From Limibacter armeniacum (lineage in GTDB: Bacteria; Bacteroidota; Bacteroidia; Cytophagales; Flammeovirgaceae): a stretch of DNA of 64,000 nucleotides. The translations under genes and the position numbers were made by a program. How positions within the stretch are numbered: position 1 is the first letter of the stretch; each line of letters opens with the position of its first letter. Below the pieces are notes generated by a model. It was not told where the DNA came from. It worked only from the letters and a program-made list of their open reading frames with translations, and made no database searches. The stretch covers positions 620,001 to 684,000 of the forward strand of contig NZ_JBAJNO010000009.1 in assembly GCF_036880985.1 (NCBI RefSeq). Direction: 5' to 3'. Shown one piece after another: positions 23,195 through 32,934 of this stretch.

Positions 23195-24985
23195 TTAAAA
23201 ATTTAAAAGCTTAACAAAGAATGAACCTAAATTTCGAAGTTCAGTATCTAGAGACATTGTAATTGCCCAAGTATTCTTGGTATTGACATCTTCAATGACT
23301 GGGTTTTCATTTTTCTCTTTATAAAATAAAGACACAGCCCCAACTCTAATCATTCTGTTTATCCGAAACCCTACACCAATAAGTGGTGAACCTATACTTG
23401 TTAATTTATCAAACCGATCGTTAGTAGTATTGATTCGTTGGGCCATCCCTATAGTAAAACTAGTGCGTTTAAGCCACCAATCAATTCCTTTAAGGTAAGA
23501 GAATTTAGCATTTCGATTAACAGGCCTTAAATGGAAGTTAATTCCTTCAAAAGCGAAGGTAGTTGAAATATCTGGAGCTACAACAAACCCAAAATCCACC
23601 CCCACATAAGGAGTTTCTTGTGTATCAACAGGGGCGTATAAGCTAATATTAGTGGTTGAATACCAATTTGTATATACACCATCAAGAATATCAGGAAAAC
23701 TCTCTTTAATTGTTTTTCGCTTTCCCTGTAACTTATTAAATTTATCAACATCAATAACCCAACACTTAACAACATTAATAAGTTTATCAAGATCTTGAGA
23801 TTTTTGAAATACTCCTTCCCCATTCACATCTTCTAGACTTTTCAAATTAAGAAGCAATGAAAGTAAAATTTGCCCTCCAACAAGATCATAGTTTATCGAT
23901 GGCAGAACAATATTACCAGTTATTTTACCCTGACCAGCTAACAATTGATGAATATTTTCATTTAATATTTCACAAGCACATATATCACTATTAACATATT
24001 CCGATAAATCAACTGAAGTGGTTTCTAAATCTCTTTTAATTATAGTTATTATGTGTTCATTTTTTAAATCAGGATCAATAACTGAATTAACAGGAGCATT
24101 TAAGAAATCTTTAAAATATTCATCACTCAAGATTTCTTTAATGCTTGCAAGTAGCTCATCCTTATTAATATGTTTCTTCATAATATCATAGTATTGATAA
24201 GCATACCCTGGCGTTGTTTCGTCTACTCCCCCACCTTTCTTACCACATATTTTATCTGTTAATTCATTTAAATTAAGTTGAACTTTAACTAGTTTATCAT
24301 AATGCATTGTTACATTAGTATTATTGAATGGATTGTTTAAATCAACTCTCTCCCCATCTTTATTAAATAAAGAATTTGAATTTGTTGCTTTCACAATTAA
24401 AGAACTAACATCTTGATACATGGTTTTTATTTCAGCTTTACTTATTGCATCTTTAGTGTAATGAAAAGTTTCTTCAATTCTATCAGTAATATCCGTTCGA
24501 AGATTAGTTATTACTGCATCATCTAACTTTAACTTCTTTTTAGCTATAAAAACAATATCATACAGTTCGTTTGGATGAAGAGGAGGATCAACAGTTATTC
24601 TAAAATCATCTATATTTGAAAACACTTCTGGAAGTTGAATCATTGATTGATTATCAACTAACTGTTCTGGAGGGAAAAATCTATAATGTTTACTTTTTTT
24701 GTATTGGTATATTACTTTTTCTTCTTCTCCGTCTTTCCCCTCTGCCTTATCGCCATCTATTCCCCCCTCTGCCTTATGGCTATGATTATGAATGCCATAT
24801 TTGGTTATAATTGAGATAAATTCTGGATCTGAGATCTTTATTTGAAATGGTTCATCAAATTTAATTTTCTCAACATCTCCATCCACAAACCTTTCAGTTT
24901 TTGTATCAAAGGTTACAATTGTTATTTGCGCGAAAGAAATTTTAAAAACAGAAAGGAAGAGGAGAAATAAAAATAATCTTTTCAT
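23195..24985 (-). CDS. Exported protein with predicted outer-membrane C-terminus
   Basis: 596 residues from ATG 24985 (MKRLFLFLLFLSVFKISFA), a clear signal peptide with cleavage after FA. The N-terminal part has a charged repeated stretch (KAEGG, KAEGK; about residues 70-85). The middle is helical and holds GKKGGG and CACEIL segments. The last 150 residues look like amphipathic outer-membrane strands (YVGVDFGFVVAP, SFTIGMAQRI, LIGVGFRINRMIRVG). No family recognised. Operon partner of the downstream beta-rich protein and lipoprotein. An upstream ATG at 25018 would add 11 residues before the signal peptide and is unlikely. Confidence 0.6.
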   Translation of the reverse strand: MKRLFLFLLFLSVFKISFAQITIVTFDTKTERFVDGDVEKIKFDEPFQIKISDPEFISIITKYGIHNHSHKAEGGIDGDKAEGKDGEEEKVIYQYKKSKHYRFFPPEQLVDNQSMIQLPEVFSNIDDFRITVDPPLHPNELYDIVFIAKKKLKLDDAVITNLRTDITDRIEETFHYTKDAISKAEIKTMYQDVSSLIVKATNSNSLFNKDGERVDLNNPFNNTNVTMHYDKLVKVQLNLNELTDKICGKKGGGVDETTPGYAYQYYDIMKKHINKDELLASIKEILSDEYFKDFLNAPVNSVIDPDLKNEHIITIIKRDLETTSVDLSEYVNSDICACEILNENIHQLLAGQGKITGNIVLPSINYDLVGGQILLSLLLNLKSLEDVNGEGVFQKSQDLDKLINVVKCWVIDVDKFNKLQGKRKTIKESFPDILDGVYTNWYSTTNISLYAPVDTQETPYVGVDFGFVVAPDISTTFAFEGINFHLRPVNRNAKFSYLKGIDWWLKRTSFTIGMAQRINTTNDRFDKLTSIGSPLIGVGFRINRMIRVGAVSLFYKEKNENPVIEDVNTKNTWAITMSLDTELRNLGSFFVKLLNF

Positions 24986-25457
24986 ATTTGGGTTATTATA
25001 AAAAAGAAGAAAACACATTATCAGCAGCAGTAAATATCATCACAAACCACACAACACTATCGCTTATCCCGAATTCACTCTTATAATATAGCAACAACTC
25101 ATTATTAAACAAATAAACACCAGGCATTATAAAGCATTTCACAACATCACTTCAACTAAACATTAAAAGATGCAAAAGCAACAATTCCATTTTCATCATT
25201 TGATGATATGAAAACACCCCAAAAAAATTAAAACAAAAAAAACAAATCAACTTTGGACTCACCTAGGAAAAACATAATTCACATCACATTTAAACCACTT
25301 CAGTATTTTACTCTTAAAAATCAAGAACTCTCAACACACTTCACTACCGAAAATAATTCAAATATAAAGCGAAAAAACAAATCATTATTAACACCACATA
25401 ATTAATGAATTAAAAATTCAAAGACATCAAACCTTCCTTATTATCAAATAACCTATC
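24986..25457. other. A+T-rich gap inside the envelope cargo
   Basis: About 470 bases with no protein-like frame. Very A+T rich with many short A and T runs. It separates the membrane protein gene from the three-gene operon and presumably holds the operon promoter. No hairpin or repeat of note. Confidence 0.3.
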
Positions 25458-26570
25458 TTAATTAGTAACTTTAAATAAATCAAGAATAAACTTGATATTT
25501 TTTATTACAGAAAACAGCACTCCAGAACCAAAAATTAGACTCAAAACCCATTTCCAATGAATTAAAATAAACGAACAAATACGATAAGGTACATTTTCTT
25601 TTACTTCCACTAATCTTGACACATATGGAACTTCAAGCATTTCAGTTTTCCCATTATAATCTATTTGAAGAATAAAATGCAACCTTAATTCCAACTCTCC
25701 CTTTTTAACAGGTTTAACATCCCACTCCCATACATGAACTAGTCCCGACAAAGTAAGCATCACATCAATATCATATAAATTAGATATTTCAAAACCCTCA
25801 CCTTTAAGACTAACTGATGTTTTTTTAGCAATCAAAACTGGCTCAATAAAATCTTTAGATGCATTATCAGATTCAATTTCTATTTTTTCAATAAGTTCTT
25901 GAGTTTCTCCTACCTTAGCAACTAATCTATAGTTTCTCCCAACCTTCATTTTATTTGGTGGGTTAAAATACAGAAATTCAACCCTAACATCTTTTAATCT
26001 ATTTAATATTTTTGATTTCGGATCAAAACTCGCACCTGCCATCCCTGCCTTACCAGTAAAAACCATATAAAGCCACAAAAAGAAAACATCCATTAGGATG
26101 GTTAAATAAAAGGCTATTTTAAAAAACACCTCATCAGAAACCAATATAAAAACTAGAAACCAGTATATTAAAGTAACCTCCAAAAACACAACCCAATCCC
26201 CTGTTCTTCTTGTCAAACCTAATCTTGTATTAATTAAAAAAAACAACACAATAGTTAAACCTAAACATAACAACTTAACACTTAAAAGAATAGAGTAATC
26301 TGTGTTATATGAAAAGTTAAGAGCTAAATCACTTATATATATAGGTAAGTGTATTATTGAAAAAATGTATAGCATTAACCCAAATACTGATTTACCTTTT
26401 ACATAATCATTAATTTCAACATCAGATGTAACCCATAAACCTACTCCATTAAGAGGGTAATAAGTTATTATAAAAATTAGTGCACCAACGAAACCTTTAA
26501 GGTAAAATGAAAGTGCAGACACAAAACCTACCAACAGAACAAATAAGGTTATTTTTAAGTAGCTAAGCAT
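25458..26570 (-). CDS. Polytopic membrane protein with soluble beta domain
   Basis: 370 residues. At least five hydrophobic segments in the first 175 residues, a soluble beta-rich domain about 195-330 with alternating strands (FLYFNPPNKMKV, YRLVAKVGETQE, LRLHFILQIDYN), then one more membrane segment near the C-terminus (WKWVLSLIFGSGVLF). No family recognised. First gene of the envelope cargo on the strand shared with the three genes downstream. It may be the inner-membrane component of one envelope system; this is inference from clustering. Confidence 0.5.
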   Translation of the reverse strand: MLSYLKITLFVLLVGFVSALSFYLKGFVGALIFIITYYPLNGVGLWVTSDVEINDYVKGKSVFGLMLYIFSIIHLPIYISDLALNFSYNTDYSILLSVKLLCLGLTIVLFFLINTRLGLTRRTGDWVVFLEVTLIYWFLVFILVSDEVFFKIAFYLTILMDVFFLWLYMVFTGKAGMAGASFDPKSKILNRLKDVRVEFLYFNPPNKMKVGRNYRLVAKVGETQELIEKIEIESDNASKDFIEPVLIAKKTSVSLKGEGFEISNLYDIDVMLTLSGLVHVWEWDVKPVKKGELELRLHFILQIDYNGKTEMLEVPYVSRLVEVKENVPYRICSFILIHWKWVLSLIFGSGVLFSVIKNIKFILDLFKVTN

Positions 26571-26740
26571 TTATTTAAACTATAATAATTAGAAATAACT
26601 TTAGATAAAATAAAGTCTCCAATATTTATAAAAAATAAAAACCACACATATATAATTCTTTCACTTATAGATATACAACCTAGTACTCTTCTTAAAAATT
26701 CCATTAGCATTCTTATGTTATCAATACACTTATATTTCCC

Positions 26741-27784
26741 CTAAAATATATCTGGCAACCTCTCAACACTCTGCCTTTTCTTCTCACTAATCACTTTCGC
26801 ATACCTCATGGTTGAGTTGATATTTTTATGTCCCATCAGTTGTTGGACAGTATAGATATCAACACCCCGGGTAATTAACCAAGTTGCGAAAGTATGACGG
26901 GCAACATGAAAGCTAATTTTCTTCTCTAGCCCTGCTTTTATAGCCAGTTGTTTGATGTGATAATCAATGTTGATCCCTGAAAGAGAAAATACCTTTTCCC
27001 CATTCCTATCACCTGCAAGTCTCAGGGCTGTCTCATTCAAGGGGATGTATACCCTGTCTGTGGTCTTCTTCTGGACCATTGAAAGTCTATCTCCCTGAAT
27101 ATGCGACCAGTCGAGCTGCAAGATATCACTCACCCTCAGCCCTGTGTAGCAACTGAAGAGAAAGGCACGCTTGACTTCCATTGTTACCCCTTCCACTGCC
27201 GCTGCTGCCACCGTCCTGATTTCCTTTTCCTCCAAATAGCTGATATCCTTCTCAGCCACCTTTGCTTTTTTGATATGGATAGCAGGATTGGAAGTGATAA
27301 AACCTTGCTTGACTGCAAAATTCATGACAGCCGAAAACTTGACAAAGCGCTCGTTGGCCGTACTTGGCCCCAAGGTCTTTTGCAGCTCATTCATCAGCAG
27401 TTCACTATGATGGCGAGTAATGGTGTTTATACTCATGCTGTCAAGCCCCAGTGAGATCGCCCTTTGAAACATGTAGAGGTAGTTGGATCTTGATCCTTCC
27501 TTCTTTATCCCTTGCATGTGTAGTTCGAAGACCTGCTCTAAGGTCATCGATGAGGCAGACAGTCCTCCCCGCTGCATCTGCACCAGCTGTCTTTCCCTGT
27601 CAAGGGCGTACTGCCTTGCCAGTTCCCTTGCCTGTTTGTTGTGTCTGCGCTCCTCACTGTCCTTAGGGTTGTCGAACACATATAGCTTGAGATAATCCTT
27701 TTTCCGGTAGCCGTCACGGCTGATGTCCAGGTACAGGTGGGACCTGCCATCTGTAAGTTTCTTCTCTCTCAATTTCACACTCAT
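26741..27784 (-). CDS. Tyrosine recombinase (phage integrase)
   Basis: 347 residues. N-terminal arm/core domains (DKRxYLKLYVFD-type Bacteroidota start, SAM-like core about 80-170), then the catalytic domain with Arg217 in SCYTGLRVSD, HVAR with His293 and Arg296, His319 in GHKN and the nucleophile Tyr328 in TMRYAKV. All catalytic residues are present. It would integrate and excise the prophage by site-specific recombination; being at the element edge it probably lies next to the right att site. Its strand matches the early operon. Confidence 0.9.
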   Translation of the reverse strand: MSVKLREKKLTDGRSHLYLDISRDGYRKKDYLKLYVFDNPKDSEERRHNKQARELARQYALDRERQLVQMQRGGLSASSMTLEQVFELHMQGIKKEGSRSNYLYMFQRAISLGLDSMSINTITRHHSELLMNELQKTLGPSTANERFVKFSAVMNFAVKQGFITSNPAIHIKKAKVAEKDISYLEEKEIRTVAAAAVEGVTMEVKRAFLFSCYTGLRVSDILQLDWSHIQGDRLSMVQKKTTDRVYIPLNETALRLAGDRNGEKVFSLSGINIDYHIKQLAIKAGLEKKISFHVARHTFATWLITRGVDIYTVQQLMGHKNINSTMRYAKVISEKKRQSVERLPDIF

Positions 27785-28065
27785 CGTATGTCAATTTATT
27801 GGTTAGGTGCTAAAAAAATTGGGGACATTTCAGGGACGTCCCTTGCGAAAAACGCCTATAAACCCCCAATATAGCGTAAGACAAAATGAAAGCAAAACAC
27901 GGCTAACGGCACATTATAGCCCTATACGGGGTGTATCAGCATATTAAAAACTGTTTAAGTCCAACTTTCCAACCCTGCTTTGTGTATATTGCTGTAAGGA
28001 TTATGAAATATCGGTGGAAATCCTCCACCATCGACACAAAAATCTTTGATAAACCAAGAGTTATT
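27785..28065. other. Prophage/chromosome junction region (likely att site)
   Basis: The gap between the integrase and the chromosomal AsmA gene. It contains GGGGACATTTCAGGGACGTCCC near 27817-27840, with an inverted GGGAC/GTCCC pair. The att core should be in this gap, but the left prophage end is outside the window, so no direct repeat pair can be identified. There is no tRNA gene here. Confidence 0.4.
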
Positions 28066-30546
28066 ATGAAAAAAGTATTGTTGACCGTTGGGGTACTGCT
28101 CAGCTTAGTACTACTGGCAGCTGTGGCGGTTCCTTTTATCTTTAAAGACGATATCGCTGCTATCATTCAGAAGGAAATAGACAAAAATATAGATGCTAAA
28201 GTACATTTCAGCCCTGATAAGCTGTCACTATCCCTCTTCAGAAGCTTCCCTGACCTAAGCGCAGATGTGGAAGATTTTGCCATTTCAGGCAAGGGTGATT
28301 TCGAAGGAGACACGTTGTTATTTGTAAAGCATTTTGCTTTTAGCATGGATATCGGTAGCGTGATTTCCGGTGACAAGATTACAATCAATGAAGTTGGTCT
28401 TTACGAACCTTATGTCAATGTAAAAGTGACTAAAGAAGGTAAAGCCAATTATGATATTGTGAAAGCTTCTGAAGATGCTGCTCCTACTAAGGAGGAAACC
28501 TCAGGAGAAGGTCCTGCCATTACGATCAATCGTTGGGAAATCAAGGATGGTAAACTGATCTATGATGACCAGAGCATTCCTGTTAGAGCTGATATCGATG
28601 GACTAAACCATGAAGGTAGTGGTGACTTTGCCAAAAATATCTTCGATATGGTAACCAACACCAAGATATATAAGCTAGGTGTCAATTTCGATGGTGTTCA
28701 GTATATGAATGATGCTGTGGTTGATGCTGACATAACGATGAACATGGACCTTGACAATATGAAATTTACCTTCAAGGACAATGCGCTTAAGGTAAATGAA
28801 TTTGTTACCAGTGCTGAAGGATGGCTTTCTATGCCTGAAGCTGGCTTTGATATGGACTTGCGTTTCTTCTCTCCTGACAACACTTTCAAGAGCTTACTCT
28901 CAATTGTGCCTGGTATGTACCAGCAAGACTTCAAGGACCTGAAATCTGAAGGTGAAGTAAAGTTTGAGGCTAAACTGAAAGGTATGTATACTGAAGAGAA
29001 AATGCCTGCCTTCAATCTAGTACTACAGGTAAACAACGGTATGTTCCAATATCCTGACCTTCCTTCGGCAGTGGAGCAAGTGCATGTAGATATGCTGGTT
29101 GCAAATCCTGATGGTGTTCCAGAAAACACATTAGTTGATGTAAAAGACTTTAGCCTTAAAATGGCTGACAACCCAATTCGTGGTAAACTCAGATTCCTTG
29201 AGCTTGATGCATATGACCTGAAACTGAATGGTAAACTGGATCTCGATGCTGTTGAAAAAATCTATCCAATGGACAGCACTGAGATGAGTGGTGTCATTTC
29301 AGCTGACATTGCTGTAACAGGACGTGTTTCTGATGAGCAAAACAAAATGCTGAAAGCAAATGGTAAGATGGATATTGAGAAATTCAGTTTCAAATCTAAT
29401 GATCTTCCTCAAGGTGTTACGATTGCATCAGCAAATATGACGCTTTCTCCTGAGAGTGTTACATTGGCTAACTATCAGGGTACATTGGGTAAAAGTGATA
29501 TGGACCTGAAAGGTAAGCTGAGCAACTATATGGGATACGCACTTCGTGACGAAACCTTGAAAGGTGGCCTGACATTGAAATCAAATGTTTTGGACCTTAA
29601 CGAATGGATGAGCGAAGAGGAAGAGACTGAAGAAACACCAACAGAAGAAGCTCCTGCTTCTGAAGAAGTAGCTGTTGTGGAAGTCCCTAAAAACCTTGAC
29701 CTGACATTCGATGCTGAGATCAAGAAAGTGCTTTTCTCAGACCTACCTATGGACAATATGAAAGGCAAACTGACTGTAAAGGATGGTATTGTTCGTATGG
29801 ATAAGTTAGGCTTCAACACATTGGGGGGTAAAGTGGTTACTTCCGGTTCTTACAATACGCAAAACCCGAAAGACCCTAAATTTGACTTTAACTTCGATGT
29901 AGTAAATGTAGCTTTCTCTGAAGCTTACAAAAACCTGTCTACAGTACAAAGCTTTGCTCCGATTGCCAAAAACATCAATGGTGACTTCTCTTTGGGTATG
30001 AGCACCAACGGTAAGATCAAGCCTGATATGACACCTGACTTGGCTACACTTTTCGGTGATGGTAAACTGAAAGTTCAGAAAGCAGCCCTGCAAGGAGTAT
30101 CTTCTTTGAACCAAATCAGTAACCTTGCTAATATCAAGGAGCTAAAAGATCCAAAAATTGAGGATGTTGCAGCACATTTCACTATCAAGGACGGTAAATT
30201 GAAAGTCGATCCATTTGATTTTAAAATGGCAGGAATCAAGACAAATGTAGGTGGTTCAAACAGTCTGGATGGCAACCTTGACTATACCGTAAAAATGGAT
30301 GCCAGCAATACTTCTTTTGCCAAGTATGTCAGCAATATGACTTTCAAGGTGGGTGGTTCTTACGACAAACCTGAAGTAAAACCTGTTGTCAATGAGGAAA
30401 TGAAAAAAGAGGTTGAGGAGAAAGCAAAAGAGGCTGTAAACTCACTGGTAAAAGATGCCAAGGACGGCAAAATTGACGAGAAAAAAGTTGAGGAGGCTAA
30501 AGAAGAAGGCAAGAAATTGCTCAACAACCTTTTCAAAAAGAAATAA
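28066..30546 (+). CDS. AsmA family protein
   Basis: 826 residues from ATG 28066 (MKKVLLTVGVLLSLVLLAAVAVPF), one N-terminal membrane anchor. AsmA-type N-terminus (RSFPDLSADVEDFAI near residue 60, then DTLLFVKHFAF) and a C-terminal part of repeated strands as in the AsmA/YhdP group. Ends in a Lys/Glu-rich tail. AsmA-like proteins span the envelope and are linked to lipid transport or outer-membrane biogenesis. The frame is open back to 27931, but the extra 45 residues lack a signal and cross the prophage junction, so ATG 28066 is the better start. Confidence 0.8.
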   Translation: MKKVLLTVGVLLSLVLLAAVAVPFIFKDDIAAIIQKEIDKNIDAKVHFSPDKLSLSLFRSFPDLSADVEDFAISGKGDFEGDTLLFVKHFAFSMDIGSVISGDKITINEVGLYEPYVNVKVTKEGKANYDIVKASEDAAPTKEETSGEGPAITINRWEIKDGKLIYDDQSIPVRADIDGLNHEGSGDFAKNIFDMVTNTKIYKLGVNFDGVQYMNDAVVDADITMNMDLDNMKFTFKDNALKVNEFVTSAEGWLSMPEAGFDMDLRFFSPDNTFKSLLSIVPGMYQQDFKDLKSEGEVKFEAKLKGMYTEEKMPAFNLVLQVNNGMFQYPDLPSAVEQVHVDMLVANPDGVPENTLVDVKDFSLKMADNPIRGKLRFLELDAYDLKLNGKLDLDAVEKIYPMDSTEMSGVISADIAVTGRVSDEQNKMLKANGKMDIEKFSFKSNDLPQGVTIASANMTLSPESVTLANYQGTLGKSDMDLKGKLSNYMGYALRDETLKGGLTLKSNVLDLNEWMSEEEETEETPTEEAPASEEVAVVEVPKNLDLTFDAEIKKVLFSDLPMDNMKGKLTVKDGIVRMDKLGFNTLGGKVVTSGSYNTQNPKDPKFDFNFDVVNVAFSEAYKNLSTVQSFAPIAKNINGDFSLGMSTNGKIKPDMTPDLATLFGDGKLKVQKAALQGVSSLNQISNLANIKELKDPKIEDVAAHFTIKDGKLKVDPFDFKMAGIKTNVGGSNSLDGNLDYTVKMDASNTSFAKYVSNMTFKVGGSYDKPEVKPVVNEEMKKEVEEKAKEAVNSLVKDAKDGKIDEKKVEEAKEEGKKLLNNLFKKK

Positions 30547-30566
30547 TTGATATTCTACTAATTTAC

Positions 30567-30598
30567 AGGCAAGCAACCGAAAAGTTGCTTGCCTTTTT
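30567..30598 (+). terminator. Rho-independent terminator after the AsmA gene
   Basis: AGGCAAGCAAC (30567-30577) pairs with GTTGCTTGCCT (30584-30594), six-base loop, followed by a T run. It ends just before the dipeptidase gene. Confidence 0.9.
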
Positions 30599-30615
30599 TA
30601 TCTTATTACTTTTTC

Positions 30616-31236
30616 ATGATGAAACAATTGCTACTGACACTACTGCTTTTTCCTTTTTTACTGAATGCTTCCGCACAAGAAGTATCTGACACTACTTTTG
30701 TGGACTTGTCTGAACTGAGTAACGCCTTTGCATACGATATGCGTTATGCTACTGAAAACAACTTCCTAAAAGAACAGGTGTATGATTGTCCGAAATGCCT
30801 ATTGCGCAAAGAAGCCGCCGATGCATTGATCAAGGCTAATGAGTTATTTAGGGAGAAAGGTTACCGTATCAAGTTATTTGATTGCTACAGACCACTGGAC
30901 ATTCAAAAAAAGATGTGGGAAATATATCCCAATGCCACTTATGTTGCCAACCCATATAAGAGTGGTTCTATCCATAACCGTGGGCTTGCCGTTGACCTGA
31001 CAATTGAAAAGCTGGATGGTACGTCAGTAGAGATGGGGACTGACTTTGACTTTTTTGGTGAAGCAGCTCACCATGATTACAACAAATTACCCTACGAAGT
31101 TATTGAAAACCGATTATTACTAAAAAACACATTAGAAAGTGTTGGTTTCAGACCTATTTCCTCTGAATGGTGGCATTACAACTTTAACAGTCCTAACAAG
31201 TATGTCCCCGCCAATACACCTTTAGATTGTAACTAA
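30616..31236 (+). CDS. D-alanyl-D-alanine dipeptidase (VanX-like) with signal peptide
   Basis: 206 residues. Signal peptide MMKQLLLTLLLFPFLLNASAQ. The zinc motif SxHxxGxAxD is present as SIHNRGLAVD with His120 and Asp127, and the catalytic Glu184 with zinc ligand His187 in SEWWHY. These are the VanX residues that hydrolyse D-Ala-D-Ala. Periplasmic or surface peptidoglycan-recycling enzyme in this setting; vancomycin resistance is not implied without vanHA neighbours. Two Met codons at the start (30616 and 30619). Confidence 0.9.
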   Translation: MMKQLLLTLLLFPFLLNASAQEVSDTTFVDLSELSNAFAYDMRYATENNFLKEQVYDCPKCLLRKEAADALIKANELFREKGYRIKLFDCYRPLDIQKKMWEIYPNATYVANPYKSGSIHNRGLAVDLTIEKLDGTSVEMGTDFDFFGEAAHHDYNKLPYEVIENRLLLKNTLESVGFRPISSEWWHYNFNSPNKYVPANTPLDCN

Positions 31237-31298
31237 ATTAAAGAGGACTGAAGTTGAATACCCTATTTGATCTAAGAACTTTCATACATAAAAAAAAC

Positions 31299-31350
31299 AA
31301 GCCATAAATATATCAAACCGACATTTTGCTCGCTGATATATTTATGGCTT
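31299..31350. terminator. Bidirectional hairpin terminator
   Basis: AAGCCATAAATATATCA (31299-31315) and TGATATATTTATGGCTT (31334-31350) pair without mismatch over 17 bases around an 18-base loop. It lies between the convergent dipeptidase and aldo/keto reductase genes; an A-run before the left arm gives a U-tract for minus-strand RNA. Confidence 0.85.
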
Positions 31351-31387
31351 ACAAACACTAATCTTGAGTATTACTTCTCTTTACGCA

Positions 31388-32406
31388 TCACAAATCCAAC
31401 TTATCACGCCAACCTCCAAATGCGTAGTTATTGACATTTTCTGTTTTAAGAAACTCATGAGGAAAACCTAAAGGAATCTCACTGATCTCATCCAGTAGCT
31501 TCATATGTTCCTCACTCAACTGCCAACCGATACACCCCATAGAATCCTCGACTTGTGAGGCTTTTCTCGCTCCAATAATTGGAATTACATTTGGTCCTTT
31601 TTGTCTCAACCAATTCAAGGCTACCTGTGCAGGTGTTTTTCCAGTTCCATTGCAATATCCACGACTTCCTTGGCTACCGTGATATTTCGGTCATTGTATT
31701 TTACACTTTGTTCTGTCAGTCGTCCTTCCTCATCAATTCCCTTATTATACTTTCCTGTCAGCAGTCCTGCGCCAAGTGGAGACCAAGGTGTTACTGACAT
31801 ACCAAAGTCTTCTGCCATAGGAAGCAAGTCTCGTTCCACCTCCCTTTGGATAAGACTGTACTCTACCTGCAACCCAATAAAAGGTGTCCAACCTCTGAAC
31901 ATGGCCAACATATTGGCTTTGGTCGCAATCCAGGCCGGAGTATCGGAGATACCTATATAATGAACCTTTCCCATACGAACTAAGTCATCCAATCCCCTCA
32001 TCACTTCCTCAACAGGGGTGGTAAAGTCCCACATATGCACCCACAGTATATCCAGATAATCTGTATTCAACCTTTTCAAAGAGGCATTTACGGTATTAAA
32101 CATATTCTTGCGTGAGTTACCTGATCCGTTAGGATGGTAAGGGTCTTCTGTCAGGGTGTACTTTGTAGCCAAAACAAACCGGTCCCTATCATTTCCCATA
32201 AACTCACCCAAAAACGACTCACTCGTACCATGGGTATAAAAATTGGCTGTATCTATAAAATTCCCCCCTCTATCTACAAACGCATCAAAGATTTTTCGTG
32301 ACTCTTCTTTATCAGCTCCTGTCCCCCACTCAGTACCAAAAGTCATAGCACCTAGACAAAGTTCGGAGACCTTAAGTCCACTTTTGCCAAAAAGCTTGTA
32401 TCTCAT
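31388..32406 (-). pseudogene. Aldo/keto reductase, interrupted by a one-base frameshift
   Basis: The N-terminal frame (32406 down to 31621) starts MRYKLFGKSGLKVSELCLG and includes NPNGSGNSRKNM-type and HMWDFTTPVEEVMRGLDDL segments. It stops after ELEKHLHR. The downstream frame (31618 to 31388) starts LNWLRQKGPNVIPIIGARK and finishes the barrel. A run of five A on the coding strand (31636-31640) would need six to restore ELEKTPAQVALNW. Apart from this the gene looks intact, with a family length of about 339 residues. Catalytic Asp/Tyr/Lys/His positions appear present in the first part. A sequencing error, phase variation or recent loss are all possible. Confidence 0.8.
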
Positions 32407-32934
32407 TACTTCTTTCATAGGAAATTCGGGTTTTGGTAGAAGATTATCTATTGGTAAAGGCTTGATATAACCTGATCGCAAGGTTATATTCTTTCAATAA
32501 TAAGCGTCAGAACAGTTTGATCAGTTCCAACCAAAAGTTTTTCGTTATCTCCATCTCTGATTGTACGCCATGTCACGCACTTTCTTGTAAGGAAAACAAG
32601 CATTAATATGAAAGGGAAATTATACTATAGGCAGGTAATGAATCCCGAACATTTACCTACAACATCGTATAGGTGAACGTTTTTGTTTTTGCAAATAGAT
32701 CAAAACAGGCTTCTTCACTCGAGAAGTTTTTTATATTTTTTAGTATATCATTTTTCAATGCTACACCCTGCATAATTTTTACAGATCATCAAAAATATTG
32801 TACTCAACAAATAATTGATGGCATAATTCAATAGTTACAACCCAAAAAAAAGTATAAGTGTTGATATAATCCTGCTCAATATTTGTTTATCAATATATCA
32901 AACAGTCAACTACGCTTTCTACCTTCTAATTATT
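32407..32934. other. Intergenic region upstream of the SpoIIE-type phosphatase gene
   Basis: About 530 bases between the divergent reductase and phosphatase genes. No protein-like frame or strong hairpin. Promoters for both must be here; CAATATTTGT near 32878-32887 is a weak -7-like element on the plus strand. Confidence 0.3.

Noticed and set aside
27931-28065. 45-residue N-terminal extension of the AsmA protein
   Set aside because: Crosses the prophage junction and lacks a signal; the anchor starts at ATG 28066.
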